This document shows, piece by piece, positions 1 to 6,963 of a stretch of DNA of 22,296 nt (positions within the stretch are counted from its first letter, which is position 1; the number at the start of each line of letters is the position of its first letter). The stretch lies in NCBI GenBank assembly GCA_947631135.1, contig CANRKE010000010.1, forward strand, positions 1 through 22,296, in the 5' to 3' direction. Origin of the DNA: an uncultured Bacilli bacterium. Lineage in GTDB: Bacteria > Bacillota_I > Bacilli_A > RF39 > UBA660. The notes under the pieces are model-generated. The model saw only the letters and a program-made list of their open reading frames with translations, was not told the origin of the DNA and made no database searches. The translations under genes and the position numbers were made by a program.

Positions 1-5
1 TTTGT

Positions 6-38
6 AAAAAAATTTCAAGTTTTTCTTGGAATTTTTTT
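6..38. terminator. Intrinsic terminator, probably bidirectional
   Basis: A 14-bp stem (6-19 with 25-38, one G-T pair) closes a 5-nt T loop. The outer part is seven A-T pairs, so each strand ends in a U-rich tract. It would end transcription arriving from outside the window on the left and isolates the kinase gene promoter. Confidence 0.7.
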
Positions 39-47
39 GTGATTAGG

Positions 48-77
48 TTGCGGACATGGTCCGCGGTATGTTATAAT
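48..77 (+). promoter_or_regulatory. Extended -10 promoter with GC-rich dyad in the spacer
   Basis: The -10 is a perfect TATAAT at 72-77 preceded by TGT (69-71). The -35 is a weak TTGCGG at 48-53, with an 18-bp spacer. A perfect 6-bp inverted repeat, GCGGAC-ATG-GTCCGC (50-64), overlaps the -35 and fills most of the spacer. It stands out against the very AT-rich surroundings and is placed like an operator; that it binds a regulator is inference. Confidence 0.6.
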
Positions 78-102
78 TGATATGTAGGATAGGTGAAGAA
101 AT

Positions 103-1878
103 ATGATTTTCCAATACATATTATTAATAACTAGTTATGTATATAATTTAATGATTTTTATTATTTATTTTTCAAAATCTAGAATACCAAATATTGAAAC
201 TAAAATATATAATGTATTATTAATATCAAATTTATTTGGTATTGCACTAGAAGCATTATGTGTTATACTCGGTCAATTTCAAGTACCAGACTATATTTCT
301 ATATGGTTAGTTAGACTATATATGGTTTATATAGCTATTTGGATGTTTACTTTTACTGGATATATTATATTTATTGCTAGGTCAACTTCAAATAAAAAGA
401 AATTGATAAAATCTGAAGTTTTAAAAAGAATATTTAGAATTGCATTCTTTATTGTAGTAGCGTTAATATTTATTTTACCTATGGGTTTGTATTCTAATAA
501 TGGTATGTCATATTCTTATGGACCAAGTTCAGATTTCTTGAGTTTTGTACATATGATAGGTGTTACTATTGGTATAGTAGTAATATTAATTAATAGAAAG
601 ACAATTGAACTTAAAAAGAAAATACCAATGTTTATATTAATAATTTGTACTGCATTAATAGTTATTGTAAAAACAATAAATCCAGCTATACAAATTATTG
701 GAATGACTTTTGTCTTTATTACAGTATTGATGTATCATACTATTGAAAATCCAGATACAAAAGTTATAGATAGCTTTAAAGAAATGAAAGAATATGTAGA
801 TACAGCAAATAATGAAAAAGAAATGTTTATTTATGATATATCACAAACAGTTAAAGAAGATATGAGTAAAATAGAACATGTATGTGATGAAATGAAAGAT
901 ATAGATAATGTCAAAGAATTAAAGGAAGGTACAGAATATATAAAAGATATTGTAAAAAATATATATATAAAAGCAAATAGTATATATGATATATCAAATG
1001 ATGATATGGTTAAACTTAATATTACAAATAAAAGTTATAATTTTGATCACTTAATTAAAGAAGTAAAAATGATTGCTAAAAATAATTTAAAAAATGATAA
1101 TGTAAAACTAATTTTTAATATTAGTGATAATATGCCAAATATATTATATGGTGATGTAATAAGATTTAAACAAATTTTAACAATTATATTGAATAATTCT
1201 ATTAAATATACTAAAAAAGGATATATTGAATTGAATGTTAAGTATATATGTAAAAATGATATTTGTAGATTAATTATTACTGTTACTGATTCAGGAGTAG
1301 GTATTAATCAAAAAGATTTAAAAAATATACTAGAAAATGGAGATACTGATAAAGAAGGTTTATATTTAGCTAAAACATTGATACGTATGCTTGGTGGTAC
1401 ACTTGTTGTTAATAGTGAAGAAGGTGTTGGAACTAAAGTATCAATATTTGTAGATCAAAAATATGAAAAAGATAATAATAACGTATTTAAAAAAATAGAT
1501 GACATAGATAAAAATATAATTAAAAATAGTAGAGTTTTAGTTGTTGATAATAATGATATAGTTATTAAAAAGATAAGTAAAATTCTAAATAAATATTCTA
1601 TAGATTGTGAAGGAGTTACTGAATCAAAAGAATGTCTTGATAAAATACGTAATGGTGAAGATTATGATTTAATATTTATAAGTAAAAATCTAAATAAAAT
1701 TGATGGTTTTGAAACAATTAAAAAATTAAATCAAATAGATGATTTTGATACTCCTATAATTCTTATGATAGAAGAAAATGATAGTGTAGTTCATTCAAAT
1801 GAAATAAGTGATATACTAGAAAAGCCTATCGATGTATCAGCTCTTTTGGAATTTATTAAAAAATATTTAAAGAAATAA
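103..1878 (+). CDS. Seven-TM hybrid histidine kinase homologue, phospho-acceptors lost
   Basis: 591 aa, starting at the ATG 103 behind a GGTGAAG-type ribosome site. Residues about 3-214 form seven membrane segments, followed by a short helical linker, a HisKA-like helix (about 230-290), a HATPase domain (about 335-450) and a receiver-like domain (about 476-591). The ATPase keeps the N-box Asn365 and the G1 motif DSGVGI (396-401); the G2 motif is GLYLA instead of GLGLA. In the HisKA motif, where the family has S-H-E, this protein reads S-Q-T, so the phospho-accepting His is Gln248. In the receiver the phospho-accepting Asp is Ser527 and one acidic-pocket Asp is Asn483, while Lys574 is kept. 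It therefore probably cannot carry a His-Asp relay. It may be a pseudokinase sensor or scaffold, or work with a partner kinase. It sits alone between a terminator and rpsP. Confidence 0.85.
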   Translation: MIFQYILLITSYVYNLMIFIIYFSKSRIPNIETKIYNVLLISNLFGIALEALCVILGQFQVPDYISIWLVRLYMVYIAIWMFTFTGYIIFIARSTSNKKKLIKSEVLKRIFRIAFFIVVALIFILPMGLYSNNGMSYSYGPSSDFLSFVHMIGVTIGIVVILINRKTIELKKKIPMFILIICTALIVIVKTINPAIQIIGMTFVFITVLMYHTIENPDTKVIDSFKEMKEYVDTANNEKEMFIYDISQTVKEDMSKIEHVCDEMKDIDNVKELKEGTEYIKDIVKNIYIKANSIYDISNDDMVKLNITNKSYNFDHLIKEVKMIAKNNLKNDNVKLIFNISDNMPNILYGDVIRFKQILTIILNNSIKYTKKGYIELNVKYICKNDICRLIITVTDSGVGINQKDLKNILENGDTDKEGLYLAKTLIRMLGGTLVVNSEEGVGTKVSIFVDQKYEKDNNNVFKKIDDIDKNIIKNSRVLVVDNNDIVIKKISKILNKYSIDCEGVTESKECLDKIRNGEDYDLIFISKNLNKIDGFETIKKLNQIDDFDTPIILMIEENDSVVHSNEISDILEKPIDVSALLEFIKKYLKK

Positions 1879-1888
1879 TTAATAATTG

Positions 1889-1923
1889 GTGTTATATAGA
1901 ATAATATTTTATATAACACTTTT
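1889..1923 (+). terminator. Weak intrinsic terminator after the kinase gene
   Basis: A 9-bp stem, GTGTTATAT (1889-1897) with ATATAACAC (1911-1919), has a 13-nt loop and is followed by TTTT. It lies just after the kinase stop codon. It is AT-rich, so efficiency may be modest. Confidence 0.5.
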
Positions 1924-2005
1924 ATATAGAGGTAAAATAATACTTATTGTTATAATTCTTTATAATTATTCATTATATAATGTTATAAGTGTTAACCAAA
2001 AAAGG

Positions 2006-2034
2006 TTGACACCTGATAATCATTATGTTATAAT
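2006..2034 (+). promoter_or_regulatory. Perfect consensus promoter for rpsP
   Basis: TTGACA (2006-2011), 17-bp spacer, TATAAT (2029-2034), plus TGT directly before the -10 (2026-2028). Transcription should start near 2041, giving a leader of about 20 nt. A dyad, GTGTTAACC (1989-1997) with GGTTGACAC (2004-2012) and one mismatch, covers the -35. Confidence 0.9.
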
Positions 2035-2062
2035 TGATAACGAAAAAGGAAGGAGAATATTT

Positions 2063-2335
2063 ATGGCAGTTAAATTAAGACTTAAAAGAATGGGTGCTAA
2101 GAAAGCTCCAACATACAGAATTGTTGCTGCAGACTCTCGTGTTAAAAGAGATGGTATAGTAATTGAAGAGCTTGGTTCTTACAATCCAACTACTGATCCT
2201 GCAACAGTTATTGTAAAAGAAGAAGAAATTATGAAATGGTTAAGAAATGGTGCAATTCCAACTGATACAGTTAGAAACATCTTATCAAAGGAAGGAATAA
2301 TGAAGAAATTCCATGAAGAAAGACAAGGAAAATAA
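2063..2335 (+). CDS. rpsP: Small ribosomal subunit protein bS16
   Basis: 90 aa, the usual length for bS16. The start at ATG 2063 follows a strong AAGGAAGGAG site; an upstream in-frame extension from 1886 lies before the promoter and is not part of the gene. The N-terminus MAVKLRLKRMGAKKAPTYRI, then VAADSR and the central IEELGSYNPTT, are hallmark bS16 segments. The protein binds 16S rRNA and is needed for 30S assembly. The last 23 bp overlap the next gene, a KH-domain RNA-binding protein, an arrangement familiar from Firmicutes where rpsP is followed by ylqC (khpA). Confidence 0.97.
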   Translation: MAVKLRLKRMGAKKAPTYRIVAADSRVKRDGIVIEELGSYNPTTDPATVIVKEEEIMKWLRNGAIPTDTVRNILSKEGIMKKFHEERQGK

Positions 2336-2573
2336 TTATATTTCTTTAACAAATGAATTAGTTGGTATATTTGTTAATGATGAAGCTTCATTCAGTATAA
2401 AAATATTAGATAGTGATGAATATGATTATTATATTTTAGTACTTGTAAGTGAAGATGAATTTAAAAAAATTATCGGATATGGTGGTAAAAATGCTAATTC
2501 AATTAGAAATATAATAAAAGCATATGCTTACAAAAATGGTGAAAGAGTTAGAATTGAATTTAATTCATTTTAA
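2313..2573 (+). CDS. khpA: KhpA-like KH-domain RNA-binding protein
   Basis: 86 aa, slightly longer than the usual 75-81. It is essentially one KH domain: the GxxG loop appears as IIGYGGKNANSIRNIIKAYA, followed by a terminal strand GERVRIEF. In other Firmicutes KhpA pairs with KhpB (Jag/EloR) and affects cell elongation and small-RNA biology. The start ATG 2313 lies inside rpsP (23-bp overlap). The nearest good ribosome site (GGAAGG near 2290) is about 18 nt upstream, so translation is probably coupled to rpsP. A non-ATG start slightly downstream cannot be excluded. Confidence 0.85.
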   Translation: MKKDKENNYISLTNELVGIFVNDEASFSIKILDSDEYDYYILVLVSEDEFKKIIGYGGKNANSIRNIIKAYAYKNGERVRIEFNSF

Positions 2574-2642
2574 TTCTTTTACAGTAAAATAGAATAAAAT
2601 TTCTAAATATTTATAAAGTAATATAAATAATATAAAATAAAA

Positions 2643-2690
2643 AAGAAAAACTAAGTTTTGTGGTTAAAACAAAATTTTTCTTCTTTTTTT
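2643..2690 (+). terminator. Intrinsic terminator after rpsP-khpA
   Basis: Apical stem GTTTT/AAAAC (2655-2659 with 2666-2670), an internal loop, then a basal stem AAGAAAAA/TTTTTCTT (2643-2650 with 2675-2682), followed by a T tract to 2690. Confidence 0.75.
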
Positions 2691-3082
2691 TATTATATGA
2701 CAAAAAAATGCAAAAATTTGCATAAAAAATTTTCAAAAGGTACTATATTTTCAAATAACTAAATGGCTTAATTATGGTAATCTTAATTAGATTTTACGGT
2801 TTAAATTAAGACATATTGATGCTGAAGTAAGTTTATCCAAATATAAATCATTTCCAAAATTATATTTAATATATTGATTTATTATATCAGTTAAATTATC
2901 AATCCACTTTTTGTAAGTTTAGGAAAATATAGTTTAATTATTATTAATAATTATTCTAATGGATTAACTGTATTTTTTTATTCTCTTCTCGTTTTTCTTG
3001 TTATTCTTTGTTTCATTACTACAACTACCATTATTATATTAATTATAACAAAATTTATCGCAAAAAATTTACTACCAAAATA
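2691..3082. other. Gene-poor interval, possible decayed fragment
   Basis: About 390 bp without a convincing gene. On the minus strand, 2787-2918 is open for 43 codons with a protein-like composition (for instance YKKWIDNLTDIINQY near its beginning), but it has no start codon or ribosome site. A stop and an apparent frame change precede it. It may be the tail of a degraded gene or chance. A minus-strand open frame at 2978-3175 runs across the promoter and start of the next gene and looks spurious. Confidence 0.25.
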
Positions 3083-3111
3083 TTGAAAAATGGAAAATAT
3101 TATTATATAAT
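3083..3111 (+). promoter_or_regulatory. Promoter of the DUF3592-like gene
   Basis: TTGAAA (3083-3088), 17-bp spacer, TATAAT (3106-3111), about 25 bp before the start codon. Confidence 0.75.
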
Positions 3112-3136
3112 ATGAAATGAAAAGAGGTTGATATAT

Positions 3137-3664
3137 ATGTTTAAAAGAACAGTAGATTTTATATTTATAATTCAATTTATTGGTGTATTGCTTTTTAATA
3201 TATTAGGTTGGTGGTTGGTTATAAGTATCGAAGATAAAAATTTATTTGTTTTTCTACTGTTTTTTATCATATTAGGAATTCCTTTATTATTAACATTCAA
3301 AAATATTATTAAAATTATAATAATTAAAATTAATAAAAAACTATGTAATAATCAAAATACAAAAGTAATAATTTTGAAAAATTTTCAAATAAAAAAGCAT
3401 ACATTATATATAGATGATAATACTGGAAAAGTTTATTTTTATTATGTAGAATGCAAATGGATTAACCCTGTTAACAATAAAAGATATATTTTCAGAAGTG
3501 AAAATTTTTGGCATGATCCTAAAAAATATATAAAAGATTCAGACATAAGAATATACATTAATCCTAAACATCCAAAGGTATATTATATCGATTGTGAAGA
3601 AATACTTATTAAAGATAAAGAAGAAATAAGTAAAGAAATAAAAAAGGAACTTCGTATAAAATAA
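3137..3664 (+). CDS. Two-TM protein with DUF3592-like domain
   Basis: 175 aa. ATG 3137 is preferred to an in-frame TTG at 3128 because the ribosome site AAAGAGG (3121-3127) is 9 nt before the ATG and directly abuts the TTG. Two hydrophobic segments (about residues 6-30 and 36-60) are followed by a basic, soluble region. The segment from about residue 100 reads like a DUF3592-type beta domain: YYVECKW, then NNKRYIF, then DIRIYINPKHPKVYYID, the last being the typical 'strand-NP-x-P-strand' ending. It is probably a membrane protein with its sheet domain on one face of the membrane. Function unknown. It has its own promoter and no operon partner. Confidence 0.75.
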   Translation: MFKRTVDFIFIIQFIGVLLFNILGWWLVISIEDKNLFVFLLFFIILGIPLLLTFKNIIKIIIIKINKKLCNNQNTKVIILKNFQIKKHTLYIDDNTGKVYFYYVECKWINPVNNKRYIFRSENFWHDPKKYIKDSDIRIYINPKHPKVYYIDCEEILIKDKEEISKEIKKELRIK

Positions 3665-3795
3665 TTTTTAATTTTTGTGATATAATATTCATATGAAACA
3701 ACTCCTTTATTTTTATTTATAGGTATATTATACTATGAGTTCTTTCTCTTTTTACTTTTTCCAAAACATTTTACACTATCTCTTTTATACTTTAT

Positions 3796-3824
3796 TTGAC
3801 ATAATAGTAAAAATATGGTAGTAT
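3796..3824 (+). promoter_or_regulatory. Extended -10 promoter of the 3850-4857 gene pair
   Basis: TTGACA (3796-3801), 17-bp spacer, TAGTAT (3819-3824), preceded by TGG (3816-3818). It lies about 25 bp before the start codon. Confidence 0.8.
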
Positions 3825-3849
3825 ATTAAGCGTTTGAGGAGGAATATAT

Positions 3850-4236
3850 ATGGATGAGCAATTAAAGTTTGAAAATCCTATCAGTATTAATTTATCACAT
3901 TATCATAATATACTTATTAATGAGTGTGTTCCAGTTCAAAGATATGAATTAAATAATAATATATTATTTGCTGGAGAACATTATGGATTTATTATTATAT
4001 GCGATACAACTAACGGACTATCAAAAAAAGTATATAAAACAAATAATAAATTATTAAATGCATATATAGATAAATCTAATGAAACATTAATAATTAATGA
4101 AGAAAATAAAGAAGACTTTTGGCAATTTGATATGGAAGGTAATCAAGTTAATTGTTTTACAAAAGCTAATTATCCATATAAGATATTAAAATATAATTCC
4201 AAAAAACAAACAAATAATTTAGATAATACTATTTAA
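3850..4236 (+). CDS. Hypothetical cytoplasmic protein
   Basis: 128 aa with a strong GAGGAGG ribosome site and its own promoter. I do not recognise the family. It has no signal peptide or membrane segment. Successive short strands with polar turns (NNNILFAGEHYGFIIICDTTN, then SNETLIINEENKEDFWQFDMEGNQ) suggest a small all-beta protein resembling a few blades of a propeller, but no diagnostic motif is visible. The C-terminus is Lys/Asn-rich and probably disordered. The next gene, a leucine-rich-repeat protein, begins 15 bp later, so the two are co-transcribed. Confidence 0.7.
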   Translation: MDEQLKFENPISINLSHYHNILINECVPVQRYELNNNILFAGEHYGFIIICDTTNGLSKKVYKTNNKLLNAYIDKSNETLIINEENKEDFWQFDMEGNQVNCFTKANYPYKILKYNSKKQTNNLDNTI

Positions 4237-4251
4237 AAGGGGAGTGTTGAA

Positions 4252-4857
4252 ATGAAGTATTATATAACTAATAAAACATTAGATCAAAAATATGAAATAC
4301 CAGATATGTATGAAGAAGTAGAAATCATCGATGATTGTGATGATGTAAAAACATTAGTATTAAATGAAAATTTAAAAACAGTAGAAAACTTTAGAGGTAA
4401 TAATTTAGAAAATATTGTTTTTAATAAAAATTTAGAAGAAATAAAATCTGCTGCATTTGCATCAACTAAAATTAAAAGACTTGATTTTAATGATAATTTA
4501 AAACTTATTGATTTTGGTGCATTTTATAATTGTAAAGATTTAGAAAGTATAACATTTAATTCTTCACCAATAATTGATAACTATTCTTTTAATGGATGTA
4601 CTAATGTTAAAAAAATTATTATTAGTGATAAAGTATTAAGTAGAAAATTACAAATTAATATAAGTGATGACTATGAATTATCATCTATTAGCAGTAAGAT
4701 TTATGAAAATACATTATTCACTATAGAAGAAATAAGTAAAGATAAAAAGTTTAAACATATTATAAAAGTGGGTAAAAAATATATAGATAATGAAATAGTT
4801 GAATTAAATAATAATTTAAATAATACTAAAAAACTAACAAAAAAACCTATTAAATAA
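4252..4857 (+). CDS. BspA-type leucine-rich repeat protein, cytoplasmic
   Basis: 201 aa, preceded by AAGGGGAGTG. Residues about 34-125 contain LRR_5 (BspA/TpLRR) repeats: LENIVFNKNLEEIKSAAFA, then KIKRLDFNDNLKLIDFGAF, then LESITF...YSFNGCTNVKKIII, spaced about 22-23 residues apart. LRR_5 domains in Firmicutes are usually on secreted surface proteins, but this one has no signal peptide, anchor or membrane segment. It is short and ends in an Asn/Lys-rich tail. It is probably a cytoplasmic protein-protein interaction module acting with the gene just upstream; the partner is unknown. Confidence 0.8.
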   Translation: MKYYITNKTLDQKYEIPDMYEEVEIIDDCDDVKTLVLNENLKTVENFRGNNLENIVFNKNLEEIKSAAFASTKIKRLDFNDNLKLIDFGAFYNCKDLESITFNSSPIIDNYSFNGCTNVKKIIISDKVLSRKLQINISDDYELSSISSKIYENTLFTIEEISKDKKFKHIIKVGKKYIDNEIVELNNNLNNTKKLTKKPIK

Positions 4858-4877
4858 TATAATAATTATGTAATTTT

Positions 4878-4915
4878 ACAATAAATGATTATATATTTAG
4901 TCGTTTATTGTTTTA
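4878..4915 (+). terminator. Intrinsic terminator after the LRR gene
   Basis: An 11-bp stem, ACAATAAATGA (4878-4888) with TCGTTTATTGT (4901-4911) and one G-T pair, has a 12-nt loop and is followed by TTTTA. Confidence 0.65.
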
Positions 4916-5019
4916 TTGTGTTATAATATTTATTAGTTAATTATTATCACATATTTTTACATAATTAATTTATAATTTAACGTAATTTATTTAGTATATT
5001 AAATTTGGAGGAGATAGAT

Positions 5020-5673
5020 ATGTATACAATATGTTTAGTAGAAGATGAGATCGATTTAAATAATTTAATTACAACATATTTACAAAAAGAAAATTATAAT
5101 GTTATTAGTTTAACTAATGGAAATGATGCAATTAATTTAAAAGAAAAAGTAGATCTTTGGATACTTGATATAATGTTAAATGATAATATATCTGGGTATG
5201 ATATCATAAAACATATAAGAAACAACAATCAAATAGTACCAGTAATATTTACATCAGCTAGAGATCAAGATTTAGATAAAATACTAGGATTAGAATTAGG
5301 TAGTGATGATTATATAACTAAACCATATTCTCCTAAAGAATTAATATTGAGAGTTAATAATATTATTAAAAGAGTATACGATAAGACATATGATAAAATA
5401 AATTATGAAGAATATATAATAGATATTAATAAAAGATGTGTATTAAATAATAGTAAAGAGGTAAATTTAACTACACTAGAATTTGATCTTTTAGTATTAT
5501 TTTTAAATAATAAAGGAAAACAACTAGATAGAGAGCAAATATTAAATAAAGTATGGGGAGATTTATATTATGGTAGTGATAGAGTAGTAGATGACTTAGT
5601 TAGAAGATTAAGAAAAAAGATGCCTAAATTAAATATTAGTACAATTTATGGCTATGGTTATAGATTAGTATGA
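5020..5673 (+). CDS. OmpR/PhoB-family response regulator
   Basis: 217 aa. ATG 5020 is chosen over an in-frame TTG at 5005 because GGAGGAG (5007-5013) sits 6 nt before the ATG. The receiver (1-115) is complete: Glu8-Asp9 acidic pair, phospho-acceptor Asp50 in LWILDIML, Thr78, and Lys101 in the KPY motif. Residues about 125-217 form the winged-helix DNA-binding domain, with TTLEFDLLVLFLNNKGK, then RVVDDLVRRLRKKM, and the terminal IYGYGYRLV. It should be phosphorylated by the kinase encoded immediately downstream; the genes overlap by 4 bp (ATGA). A TATAAT at 4971-4976 lies upstream but no matching -35 is evident. Target genes are unknown. Confidence 0.95.
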   Translation: MYTICLVEDEIDLNNLITTYLQKENYNVISLTNGNDAINLKEKVDLWILDIMLNDNISGYDIIKHIRNNNQIVPVIFTSARDQDLDKILGLELGSDDYITKPYSPKELILRVNNIIKRVYDKTYDKINYEEYIIDINKRCVLNNSKEVNLTTLEFDLLVLFLNNKGKQLDREQILNKVWGDLYYGSDRVVDDLVRRLRKKMPKLNISTIYGYGYRLV

Positions 5674-6947
5674 AAAATAGAATACCATTATCAAATCAAT
5701 TAATATTAATATCATTAGTTGTATTTTTAATACTTACTGCTTCTATAACAGTATTTATACCTAAAGCTCTATCACCATATCTAGATGAGATGATATATAA
5801 TTTTTTAGATCAACCATTTAAATATTTTAATAATAATATTTCAGAAAAACAATTTAAAAATAATATTGGTTATATACAAATAGATAGTAATGAAAATATA
5901 ATAGTTAGTCCTAATATATCCAATATTATTAAAATTGAAAACTATGTTGATATATTAGATAAAATAGATAAAAAGAATGGTAAGTTTTATTATTTAAATA
6001 AAAAATATTATTATGTAAGAAATATAGATGATGAATTAGATGTTATTAAAATAACTATAACTAATGAAAGTTTTATTGAAAAAATTAAATCTAGATTATT
6101 TTTATCATTATTACCTGTAATAATAATTACATTTTTATTAATATTGGTCGCACTTTTAATATGGTGTAATTTCTTAGTTAGAAAAATAAATTTATTAGTT
6201 AGAAGAGTTAATAACATTAATAGTGATAAATATAGTGATATACCTAGAATTAAAGCAGAAGATGAGTTAAAAATATTAGAAAGTAGTATTGATGATACAA
6301 GAATGATGTTATTAGAACAAGAAAGTTTTAAAAATGAAATGTATCAGAATATATCTCATGATTTTAAGACTCCAATAGCAGTTATTAAATCATATATTGA
6401 AGCTAGTGATGATGGTATAATAAGTACTAAGGAAGCTAATAGAGTAGTAAGAGAACAAATTAATAAATTAGATAATAAAGTAAAAAGATTGTTACAATTA
6501 AATAAGATAGAGTATTTAAAAGAAAATTATAATGGAGAAGAAACATATATTAATATTTATAATGTAGTTAATGATTGTGTAAATAAATTTAGATTGGAAA
6601 ATAAAAATATTAAATGGACAATTACATCAAGAAAAAAGAATTATATGTATAAGGGAAGTTATGATATGTGGGAGTCTATATTAGATAATTTATTTACTAA
6701 TTTTATGAGATATGCTAAAAATAATATTAGTATTGATATAACACAAAAGAAAATAGTTTTATTTAATGATGGAGAAAGTATTGATGAGAATATTATTAAT
6801 GATATATTTTCACCATATAAAAAAGGAATGAAAGGTCAATTTGGTCTTGGATTATCTATCGTAAAGAAAACTTGTGAACTACTTGGATATAATATTACAG
6901 TTAATAATGTAAATAATGGTGTTAAATTTATTATAGAAAATAAATAG
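5670..6947 (+). CDS. Sensor histidine kinase, partner of the upstream regulator
   Basis: 425 aa, translationally coupled to the response regulator (ATGA overlap). TM1 spans about residues 11-30, an extracytoplasmic sensor loop about 31-140, and TM2 about 144-170. A HAMP-like linker follows, then HisKA with phospho-accepting His230 in NISHDFKTPIAVIKSYIE, and a HATPase domain (about 318-425). The N-box is NLFTNFMRYAKNN. The G1 motif is the NDGESI variant often seen in BceS/VanS-like kinases, and G2 is GQFGLGLSIVKK. Unlike the kinase homologue at the left edge of the window, this one has its catalytic residues. The signal is unknown. queA starts 16 bp after its stop and is probably on the same transcript. 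Confidence 0.93.
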   Translation: MKNRIPLSNQLILISLVVFLILTASITVFIPKALSPYLDEMIYNFLDQPFKYFNNNISEKQFKNNIGYIQIDSNENIIVSPNISNIIKIENYVDILDKIDKKNGKFYYLNKKYYYVRNIDDELDVIKITITNESFIEKIKSRLFLSLLPVIIITFLLILVALLIWCNFLVRKINLLVRRVNNINSDKYSDIPRIKAEDELKILESSIDDTRMMLLEQESFKNEMYQNISHDFKTPIAVIKSYIEASDDGIISTKEANRVVREQINKLDNKVKRLLQLNKIEYLKENYNGEETYINIYNVVNDCVNKFRLENKNIKWTITSRKKNYMYKGSYDMWESILDNLFTNFMRYAKNNISIDITQKKIVLFNDGESIDENIINDIFSPYKKGMKGQFGLGLSIVKKTCELLGYNITVNNVNNGVKFIIENK

Positions 6948-6963
6948 AAAGAAGTGAGAATAT

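Noticed and set aside
1886..2062. N-terminal extension of bS16 in frame
   Set aside because: It contains the consensus promoter and a terminator, and bS16 starts canonically at 2063.
2978..3175. Minus-strand open frame of 65 codons
   Set aside because: It runs across the promoter, ribosome site and first codons of the plus-strand gene at 3137, has low-complexity hydrophobic content and no convincing ribosome site.
5670..6947. Second degenerate kinase, because the G1 box is NDGESI rather than DNGxGI
   Set aside because: This variant is common in functional BceS/VanS-like kinases, and His230, the N-box and GLGL are intact.
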